From: an uncultured Bacteroidales bacterium
GTDB lineage: Bacteria; Bacteroidota; Bacteroidia; Bacteroidales; FEN-979
Reading direction: 5' to 3'
DNA: 62,525 nucleotides
Assembly (NCBI GenBank): GCA_903915465.1
Contig: CAIWTA010000003.1
Coordinates: 1-62,525, forward strand
The position numbers and the translations under genes are program-made. The notes below the pieces were generated by a model. The model was not told the DNA's origin, did not search any database, and saw nothing but the letters and a program-made list of their open reading frames with translations. Positions 48,701 through 55,512 of this stretch are shown here, piece after piece. Position 1 is the first letter of the stretch. Each line of letters begins with the position of its first letter.

Positions 48701-49749
48701 GATCCAATCAGGATCAACTGATAGTATATTATAAAACATCATCCGGCGGGTCATGGACTGTACTTGCTACCTTTCCCGGCAGTATCACAAGCTGGACACA
48801 AGAAGCCATCAATTTACCTAATGCAAGTAATGATTATTTTATTGCTTTTGAAGGAAATGCCAAAAATGGCTATGGAATTTGCATCGATGATGTTTCAATT
48901 AAAAGCACAACACCAACTCTTACTGTAACTCCTCCAGACCGGCCTGTGACAAGTGCCGCAGGAAACTCAACTTTTACGGTTATCTCTAATTCAGCGTGGA
49001 CAGCTTTAAGCAACCAGCTATGGTGCACGGTAACGCCTTCCGGATTCGGAAACGGTACGATCACCGCTGTTTATGCAGAGAATACAAATACTTCGCCGCG
49101 CGTTGCCAATGTAACAGTTACTGTTGCTGGGCTGACACCGGTTGTTGTGACAGTTTCTCAGGCAGGCGCACCTTTAAGAACGTTTAATCTTACTGTATTT
49201 CTTGAAGGTCTCTATACAGGTCTCAGCACAATGCGACCGGCAATGGATGAAGTGAGTTACCATTGGGGAGCATCAATTGCTGATAAGCTAACCATTGAAT
49301 TGCATGATGGATCAAATTATTCAAATATTGTCTATACAGCTACGAATGTTTCGTTGAATACCAATGGAACTTCTTCATTTACACTTCCGTCATCCTATAA
49401 TGGAAATTATTATGTGACGATCAGGCACCGTAACCATATTTTGACTGCAACTGCTTTCCCGGTATCATTCAATACCTCAACAGTAAATTACAACTTTGAT
49501 CTTCCAGGTAAAGCATTTGGCAACAATCTCGGCGTGATGACAGATGGAAAATATGTTTTCTATGCAGGAGATGTGAATCAGGACGGGCTTGTAGACGGAA
49601 CTGATTTGTCGGATATCGACAATCGTTCAACCTTAGCTGCCGCCGGTTATCTCCCGGAAGATGTGAATGGTGACGGTTTGGTAGATGGTTCGGATCTTTC
49701 TGTAACGGGTAATAACGCTGATGTTGCAATTGGCGCGGTAACGCCTTGA
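45790..49749 (+). CDS. Secreted VPS10/sortilin-like Asp-box propeller with dockerin-like tail
   Basis: 1319 residues. Signal peptide about 1-26. The N-terminal ~770 residues form a large BNR/Asp-box propeller of the kind seen in sortilin-like and GH74-like proteins: TSDGGTTWT, STDGGSTWN, STNGGSAWT, STNTGDSWT, TANAGTTWS, SIDKGVTWT, with FHPTDANTFYIGSPSGGFW near the start. No GH74 catalytic Asp pair can be confirmed. Then Fn3 (774-877), choice-of-anchor J (878-1038), one BACON (1041-1125) and the shared tail (1126-1319; DVNQDGLVDGTD, DVNGDGLVDGSD, end VTP). The tail DNA is a mosaic: mostly like gene 32382, but the last ~80 bp like the upstream gene 41304. Confidence 0.86.
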   Translation: MKSCSRYFSITVILFLLGNHFSSFSQVTSSNDTSNYPFWTTMMQDINANFYSTQSAFEKYWANRTDYKGNGWKVFKRWEYINRDRVLPDGKLQPPDYVKNEYLKYTNSQKSVSGAWTQIGPISLPANSTSQPNGLGRINTIGFHPTDANTFYIGSPSGGFWKTSDGGTTWTVLSASMPTLGVSAILVHPATPDIIWIGTGDRDAGDAPGMGVYKSTDGGSTWNSSNSGMGSVTVGMLIMHPSDPNIILAATSGGIYKSTNGGSAWTRKSSNTSTYKDIKFKPGDPTIVYATENGNFYRSTNTGDSWTQISITVSGSRLVIGVSPANSAYVYLMQTNGVFAGILRSADSGLTFTTQSTTPNIMDYACDGSGTSSQAWYDLCIAVDPNNANILYLGGINIWKSINGGTTLTINTHWVGSSWGTSCAPSVHADIHSLNFSPVDGKLYTGCDGGIYRTANAGTTWSDLSGGLGIAQVYKIGQSATNSGITINGYQDNGTATCNGSAFTTVIGGDGMECIIDYTNSNYKYGALYYGDIRRSTGSGYSKIAANGTNGITESGNWVTPYILHNTDPNIMYVGYKNVWRSNNVKASSASSVTWTVISSGETSTCTVLEQSPANNDILYVVRSGQLKRSENANAATPTWISCTLPGGYTPTDLEAHPTLANIVYATAQYKVYKSIDKGVTWTNISGNLPLVYTNCLVYDKNTNEGLYVGNETSIYYKDETMSNWVTFGNGLPVVDVRELEIYYDATPSNNRIKAATYGRGLWQSDLIETAVANPSNLAAVPVSTSQINLTWTKNTNNNDVMVAWSPAGTFGTPVTGTTYAAGSLIPGGSTVIYTGNASAYAHTGLTPNTLYYYKAWSYDGTHKYSSGSGTDTSTLCAKITSFPWNEGFENGGASPGCWSQEQISSSGIYWTFITGNGSANPATTHGGTYNACLKDATPADNKTKLISPSFDITSLLIPQLTFWHTQPVWGSNQDQLIVYYKTSSGGSWTVLATFPGSITSWTQEAINLPNASNDYFIAFEGNAKNGYGICIDDVSIKSTTPTLTVTPPDRPVTSAAGNSTFTVISNSAWTALSNQLWCTVTPSGFGNGTITAVYAENTNTSPRVANVTVTVAGLTPVVVTVSQAGAPLRTFNLTVFLEGLYTGLSTMRPAMDEVSYHWGASIADKLTIELHDGSNYSNIVYTATNVSLNTNGTSSFTLPSSYNGNYYVTIRHRNHILTATAFPVSFNTSTVNYNFDLPGKAFGNNLGVMTDGKYVFYAGDVNQDGLVDGTDLSDIDNRSTLAAAGYLPEDVNGDGLVDGSDLSVTGNNADVAIGAVTP

Positions 49750-49825
49750 TCATTTTCGGAGTTTTATATCCGGCATTTTACGCAATTTTATTTTTTTGCT
49801 CTCGTTTAGTTGTTTTTAATTAGAG

Positions 49826-50052
49826 ACTGTTTAAAAATTTCATTACGACAATTTCAATTCTTAATAAAATTATCTTCCTTTACTGTACTTTCTTTTGCTT
49901 CCACCAAAAGAAAGTACCAAAGAAAAGTCACCTCCTTTTGAAATCCTTGATAATTCAATCGATAAGTATGGAAAAGACAATAATCAAAAAGAATATCAGT
50001 CGACCGGCCTGAGGGCAATAATAGATAGAAAAATTTGAAATTTTTAAACAGT
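49826..50052. mobile_element. MITE-like element, 227 bp with 17-bp terminal inverted repeats
   Basis: The termini ACTGTTTAAAAATTTCA (49826-49842) and its exact reverse complement (50036-50052) bound a non-coding 227-bp segment. The interior contains the palindrome 49885-49917. A partial copy of the right end, in inverted orientation, begins at 62483 at the window edge: after the 17-bp terminus it continues with a closely similar TTTTTCTATCTAT stretch. There is no transposase gene, so the element would move in trans. I could not define a target-site duplication. Confidence 0.65.
49885..49917. repeat. 33-bp palindromic repeat, copy 2
   Basis: Stem 49885-49897 with 49905-49917 and loop CTTCCAC. 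This is the reverse complement of the copy at 168-200, and similarity continues into a ...AAAAGTCACC flank. Here it is embedded in the MITE-like element. Confidence 0.7.
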
Positions 50053-50121
50053 TCTTTATATATAAATTAATTATTATCAATGATTTCTGGAAAAGTAGCG
50101 ATTACATTTACCGGAATTTAT

Positions 50122-50129
50122 TATCTTTG
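50122..50129 (+). promoter_or_regulatory. Candidate -7 element for gene 50230
   Basis: TATCTTTG, followed by C, is a good match to the Bacteroidetes TAnnTTTG consensus. It would give a leader of about 95 nt. It lies just outside the MITE-like element. The -33 region is not obvious. Confidence 0.45.
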
Positions 50130-50229
50130 CTAAAGGCAAGTTACACATAATTCAATTCCGAATTTCTGTTTCGTAGTATAGAATCTTATTCTTGCAGTTT
50201 GTAATTTTTAAATATTTAAATCAACTCTG

Positions 50230-53200
50230 ATGAAAACAAGAACTTTACTTTTAATGGCCGCCTTCCTTTTGGGCTTCGTTGTTGTGAAAGCTCAGGATCG
50301 GCCAGTGCATCCGACCAGCATTGTGACCGGGACTTTTATCGGGATCAGTAAGCCTCTGCGTGATCTTCCAAAAATGACTCAGCAGGAGTTCGACAGGTTA
50401 GCCGAGAGAGCAAAAACCAAGCAGTTAAACGAAAGTCTTAAGCTCCGTAGTTATCCTTTTGCTTCTACTGCATTGCCTAAAGGCCCCGACCCGGTTTGGC
50501 AAAATGCCATGGGAAAATCGGGTGGTAACAGGGCTCCTATAGCAAACTTCAATGGCCAGGATTCTCCCTATTACCCGCCTGATTGTAATGGAGCCGTTGG
50601 TCCAAATCATTATATGCAGGATATTAATTGTGTTTATTCTATCTACACAAAATCAGGGACGCTCGTTGCCGGGCCAACGAATATGAACCTCTTATTTGGC
50701 AGCGTCCCCGGAGCCACATATAATGACGGTGACCCTGTTGTGTTATATGATGAACAGGCTGGCCGATGGTTAGCTACTGAGTTCTCCATCAGCGGAGCAA
50801 CAAACTATATCCTGATGGCTGTATCTACTACCGGAGATCCTACCGGAACCTGGTACCAATATTCATTTGTTGTAGCCTCCATGCCGGATTATCCTAAGTT
50901 TGGCGTCTGGAGAGACGGATATTATATGGCAGACAATAACAGTTCCGGAAAAGATATTTATGTATTTCAGCGTTCGCAGATGCTTACCGGCGGAACAGCT
51001 CTGAGTGTAGGGTTCGCCAATCCTAACAGACCAACATCTGTGGATGGATTTATGATGGTTCCTCCTGTGGATAATGATGGCGCTTTCGCTCCGGCAGGTT
51101 CACCCGGAACATTCATTGCTTTTAACGATGATGCCATTGGCGGAGGAACCGACCAGCTTTGGATATATGAACTTACAGCAAACTGGACTACTCCGGCTAA
51201 TTCCACTTTTTCAAGGGTTCAGCAAATCAATGTTGCGGCATTCAGCGCAAACTTTGGAAGCACATGGAATAATATTTCCCAATCTGGTTCAACCCAGAAA
51301 GTTGATGCCATTCCTCAGGTAATAATGAATGTGCCTCAATATCGGAATTTTGGCTCGTACCAGACCATCGTATGCTGCCATACCGTTGATGTGGATGGCT
51401 CGTATCATGCCGGAATTCGTTGGTACGAATTGCGCAGGGGAACGCAAACTTCAGGTAACTGGGCAGTCAGGCAACAAGGTACTTATGCCCCGGATGCACA
51501 TTCAAGATGGATGGGTAGCATCATGCTGAACGGAAGTGGTAAAATCGGATTGGGATATTCCATTTCAAGCACGTCATTATTCCCTGGAATCCGATATTGC
51601 GGGCAATCCTCCAGTGCATATAACAGCGCTTCCGGCACAATGGATTTACCAGAAGAAATAATCCAGACGGGAGCATATTCACAATCATCATATAACAGAT
51701 GGGGCGATTATTCAGACCTGTCAGTCGATCCCACGGATGATAACACCTTCTGGTTCACTACCGAATACATTGGCAGTGGTGGTGCCAGGAAAACAAAAAT
51801 TGCCTCCTTTAAATTCGGGAATGACCCGGCTGTTGTTACACTTGCCGCAACTTCGGTTATCGGATCGACTGCTACAATCAACGGAACGGTTAACCCTAAC
51901 GGACTTGCAACAACCTACTATTTTCAATGGGGAACTACACCCAGTTATGGGAATAATACAACCTCTGCTTCAGCAGGTTCAGGAGCCACGGCTGTTGCTG
52001 TATCAGCAAATCTTACAGGTCTGACTTCCGGAACAACCTATCATTTCAGTTTAGTGGCAACCAATAGTGATGGAACATCTACTGGCAGTGATCTTACATT
52101 CACTCCGGGCGCAGCAGTGGTGACCACTACAGCTGCCTCGGTCATTACAACAAACTCCGCCACATCAGGCGGTAATGTGATTTCTGATGGAGGATTGAGT
52201 GTTACAGCCCGCGGGGTGTGCTGGTCAACTTCTATTAACCCTACCATCATACCCGGCAGTTATACTACGAATGGCTCCGGAATTGGCGTATTCACTAGTT
52301 CTTTGACAGGATTATCAGCCAGCACTCTTTATCATGTAAGGGCTTATGCTACAAATTCAAGCGGTACATATTACGGAGATGATCTGACGTTCACCACTTT
52401 GTGTGGAACCATTACTTCGTTCCCATGGAATGAAGGATTTGAAAACGCAGGTTTAATTCCGAATTGCTGGACTCAAGAACAAGTGAACTCATCAGGACTA
52501 AATTTCACATTTGTCACCGGGAATGGTGCCAGCAATCCGGCAGCTGCACACGGCGGTACTTACAATGCATGTTTGAAAGATGCAACAACTGCGGATAATA
52601 TTACAAAACTTATCACGCCTTCGATCAACCTGGTTTCTCTTGGTAGTCCTGTACTTAAATTCTGGCACACCCAGGCCGTTTCCAGCACGCGTCAGGATAA
52701 ATTGATTGTCTATTACAAAACCGCTTACACTGCAGCTTGGACTACACTTGCTACTTATACCACCAGCATCACTGCATGGACAGAGGTAACCATCAACTTG
52801 CCTAATGCAAGCAGTGATTATTACATCGCTTTCGAAGGAAATGCAAAAAGAGGATATGGGGTTTGTATCGATGATGTTTCTATTACAGGTACGGTCACTC
52901 CTACACTTACTGTTACACCTTCCGACCGACCTGTTACGGCTGCTGCCGGAACAACTTCTTTTACGGCAACCACTGGTTCCGCATGGACTGCTTCAAGCAA
53001 CCAGACCTGGTGTACGGTTACTCCATCCGGAACTGGCACCGGGACAATTGCGGCGAATTATACTCAGAATACCACGTCTTCTTCCAGGGTAGCCAATATT
53101 ACAGTAACAGTTTCCGGGGTGACTCCAGTTGTTGTGACAGTTTCCCAAGCTGCTCCAACACTTTCAGTTACTCCTCCCAATCAACCTGTTACTGCTGATC

Positions 53201-55287
53201 CAGGGACAACTTCCTTTAGCGTTACTTCCAATTCTACATGGGCTGCTTTAAGCGATCAATCCTGGTGTACGGTTACGCCTTCCGGAACCGGCAGTGGATC
53301 AATTACCGCCATTTATTCTGCAAATGCATTATTTACCTCACGCGTTGCAAATATTACTGTTACAGCCTCCGGCACGACACCGGTTTTTGTAACTGTTACT
53401 CAAGCAGCCATAATACCAGCAATTTCAGTTACACCAACTGACCAGCCTGTGACTCCTGCTGCCGGAACAGCTTCCTTCGCTGTTACGTCCAATTCTGCAT
53501 GGATTGCCTCAAGTAACCAGACATGGTGCACTGTCACTCCTTCAGGAACCGGGAGTGGAACAATCACCGCAAATTATACAATCAACAATACAGCATCTTT
53601 GAGGGTTGCAACTGTCACGGTAACTGTTGCAGGATTAACTCCCGTGGTTGTTACGGTCACCCAGGCTGCTCCGACACTTTCGGTGACTCCTTCTGACCAG
53701 TCTGTGCCATATATTTCTGGATATACTTCATTTACAATAACTTCCAACACAGCTTGGATTGCTGAAAGCGACCAGGCCTGGTGCACAGTGACGCCCACCG
53801 ATTCCGGAACGATCACAGCAACTTGCTCTGAAAATCATACATATTCAGCGCGTATTGCAAACCTTACGGTAAATGTTGCCGGGCTGTCGCCGGTCGTTGT
53901 TACAGTAACACAAGCCGCAGCGCCACTACCTGAATTCAACTATACGATTGCAAATGATGTTCAAACATCCGACAAAACCCTGGAATTTGACCTCTATCTG
54001 CTCGATTATCAGCCATCAATTCCTTTTGAGCTTTCTATTATTCAGTCCGGGATTCTTGTCAATAGCGAAATTATCGATGGTGGTAACATCACAACTTCCA
54101 TCCTTTCAGGTTTTTCAGAACTGGTGGCAGTGCAACAGCCAACTGGTTGCGTTTGGGCTACCGGAACGCTCAATGGGTGTATCAAAATTACCCCCAAAGC
54201 TGGCCCTGGTTGTGGAAATGGAACGATAATCAGCACTACAGGATTGGGAACAAGAATATGCCGTGTACGGATAACTAATACCGTTCCTTTTACCGCCGGT
54301 TCGCAGGCTAACCTGGCTTTTAACTTTACAACTGCTCCGTATCCTACCAAGGTCTTCCAGTATTCAGGAATTCCTTGTATCAGCACAACGTTGACCACCA
54401 GTACCGCAAACTGCTTCAGTCTGGCTACAAATCCGGTATTGAACGGACCGCCAGCGTTGTCTGTTTCTCCATCGGATCAACCCGTTTACTCTCCGGCAGG
54501 ATCGATTCCTTTTGTAGTGACTGCGAATGCAAACTGGACAGCTACCAGCAATCAAACATGGTGTACGGTAACTCCTTATGGATACGCAAACGGTACTATC
54601 ACAGCTAATTATGATGCGAATCCCGATCCTTCACCACGTGTTGCCAATGTAACAGTTACTGTTGCTGGTCTTACACCGGTTGTTGTAACAGTTACCCAGG
54701 CAGGTGCACCTTTAAGAACGGTTAATCTCACCGTATTTCTTGAAGGTCTCTATACCGGTAACAGCACCATGCACCCGGCAATGGATGAGGTAGGTTACCA
54801 TTGGGGAGAAACAATTGCTGATAACCTGACCATTGAATTACATGACGGATCAAATTATTCAAATATTGTTTATACAGCTACTGACGTTTCGTTGAATACC
54901 AATGGCACTGCTTCAATTACGCTGTCTTCTTACTACAATGGATATTATTATGTTACGATCAGGCAGCGCAACCATATTTTGACTACAACTGCTCTCCCTA
55001 TTTTATTCCATTCTTCAACGATTAACTATGCTTTTGATGCTCCCGGCAAAGCCTATGGTGGCAATCTGCTTCTGATGATAGATGGAAAATATGTTTTCTA
55101 TGCAGGAGATGTAAACCAGGACGGTCTTGTAGACGGCACAGATTTATCCGATATCGACAATCGTTCCACCGTAGCTGCTAACGGTTATCTGCCGGAAGAT
55201 GTGAATGGTGACGGTTTGATTGATGGCTCCGACTTGTCTATTGCAGGTAACAATGCTGATATTGCAATTGGGGTAATCACGCCATGA
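50230..55287 (+). CDS. Large secreted protein, uncharacterised N-domain, five BACON domains, dockerin-like tail (paralog 3)
   Basis: 1685 residues. Signal peptide about 1-22 (ends VKAQ). The ~510-residue N-domain (23-535) is very close to that of gene 23708, sharing PTSIVTGTFIGISKPLRDLP and MTQQEFDRL. Then: Fn3-like (536-630), ARGVCW (630-728), choice-of-anchor J (729-890), four tandem BACON domains (about 894-1230), the ANDVQTSD module (about 1234-1405), a fifth BACON (about 1408-1490) and the shared tail (1492-1685) ending ITP. The gene is a mosaic: its N-domain follows gene 23708, while its third and fourth BACON units follow the first two of the M14 gene. It has its own promoter candidate and a terminator at 55326. 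Confidence 0.82.
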   Translation: MKTRTLLLMAAFLLGFVVVKAQDRPVHPTSIVTGTFIGISKPLRDLPKMTQQEFDRLAERAKTKQLNESLKLRSYPFASTALPKGPDPVWQNAMGKSGGNRAPIANFNGQDSPYYPPDCNGAVGPNHYMQDINCVYSIYTKSGTLVAGPTNMNLLFGSVPGATYNDGDPVVLYDEQAGRWLATEFSISGATNYILMAVSTTGDPTGTWYQYSFVVASMPDYPKFGVWRDGYYMADNNSSGKDIYVFQRSQMLTGGTALSVGFANPNRPTSVDGFMMVPPVDNDGAFAPAGSPGTFIAFNDDAIGGGTDQLWIYELTANWTTPANSTFSRVQQINVAAFSANFGSTWNNISQSGSTQKVDAIPQVIMNVPQYRNFGSYQTIVCCHTVDVDGSYHAGIRWYELRRGTQTSGNWAVRQQGTYAPDAHSRWMGSIMLNGSGKIGLGYSISSTSLFPGIRYCGQSSSAYNSASGTMDLPEEIIQTGAYSQSSYNRWGDYSDLSVDPTDDNTFWFTTEYIGSGGARKTKIASFKFGNDPAVVTLAATSVIGSTATINGTVNPNGLATTYYFQWGTTPSYGNNTTSASAGSGATAVAVSANLTGLTSGTTYHFSLVATNSDGTSTGSDLTFTPGAAVVTTTAASVITTNSATSGGNVISDGGLSVTARGVCWSTSINPTIIPGSYTTNGSGIGVFTSSLTGLSASTLYHVRAYATNSSGTYYGDDLTFTTLCGTITSFPWNEGFENAGLIPNCWTQEQVNSSGLNFTFVTGNGASNPAAAHGGTYNACLKDATTADNITKLITPSINLVSLGSPVLKFWHTQAVSSTRQDKLIVYYKTAYTAAWTTLATYTTSITAWTEVTINLPNASSDYYIAFEGNAKRGYGVCIDDVSITGTVTPTLTVTPSDRPVTAAAGTTSFTATTGSAWTASSNQTWCTVTPSGTGTGTIAANYTQNTTSSSRVANITVTVSGVTPVVVTVSQAAPTLSVTPPNQPVTADPGTTSFSVTSNSTWAALSDQSWCTVTPSGTGSGSITAIYSANALFTSRVANITVTASGTTPVFVTVTQAAIIPAISVTPTDQPVTPAAGTASFAVTSNSAWIASSNQTWCTVTPSGTGSGTITANYTINNTASLRVATVTVTVAGLTPVVVTVTQAAPTLSVTPSDQSVPYISGYTSFTITSNTAWIAESDQAWCTVTPTDSGTITATCSENHTYSARIANLTVNVAGLSPVVVTVTQAAAPLPEFNYTIANDVQTSDKTLEFDLYLLDYQPSIPFELSIIQSGILVNSEIIDGGNITTSILSGFSELVAVQQPTGCVWATGTLNGCIKITPKAGPGCGNGTIISTTGLGTRICRVRITNTVPFTAGSQANLAFNFTTAPYPTKVFQYSGIPCISTTLTTSTANCFSLATNPVLNGPPALSVSPSDQPVYSPAGSIPFVVTANANWTATSNQTWCTVTPYGYANGTITANYDANPDPSPRVANVTVTVAGLTPVVVTVTQAGAPLRTVNLTVFLEGLYTGNSTMHPAMDEVGYHWGETIADNLTIELHDGSNYSNIVYTATDVSLNTNGTASITLSSYYNGYYYVTIRQRNHILTTTALPILFHSSTINYAFDAPGKAYGGNLLLMIDGKYVFYAGDVNQDGLVDGTDLSDIDNRSTVAANGYLPEDVNGDGLIDGSDLSIAGNNADIAIGVITP
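52905..53925 (+). repeat. Four tandem BACON-domain repeats in gene 50230
   Basis: Four units of about 240-260 bp, each with L/I-S/T-V-T-P at the start and W-C in the middle. The third and fourth (about 53420-53920) are highly similar at DNA level to 30412-30912 in the M14 gene. Confidence 0.78.
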
Positions 55288-55325
55288 TGAAAGATTTTAT
55301 CACTGAAAAGAAGTAATACTTAAGA

Positions 55326-55354
55326 AACCGTCCCAAAAGGGCGGTTTTTTTTTT
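55326..55354 (+). terminator. Rho-independent terminator after gene 50230
   Basis: The stem AACCG(T)CCC / GGGCGGTT has a 4-nt A loop and one bulged T, followed directly by a run of ten T. It lies 39 bp after the stop and closes the eight-gene cluster. Confidence 0.8.
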
Positions 55355-55500
55355 GCATTCCAATGTTGCATCTTGCATCACCCACTGCACTACGGGGAAG
55401 GGGCATTTGAGCTCATTAGTATCAGCAGCGGTCAACAAATAATCTGCTTTGAATTATTGTATCTTTTTCCAAAATAACTATTTTTACATTCCATATTATA

Positions 55501-55506
55501 GGAGGT
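55501..55506 (+). promoter_or_regulatory. Strong Shine-Dalgarno for gene 55513
   Basis: GGAGGT stands 6 nt before the ATG at 55513 and fixes that start. The eight preceding large genes lack such a site. Confidence 0.6.
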
Positions 55507-55512
55507 GATTTT

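Larger units (their letters stand above)
49750..50229. other. 480-bp intergenic region with MITE-like element and candidate promoter
   Basis: No gene is supported. The region holds the MITE-like element at 49826-50052 with a palindrome inside it, and a -7-like TATCTTTG at 50122-50129, about 100 nt before the gene at 50230. Confidence 0.6.
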
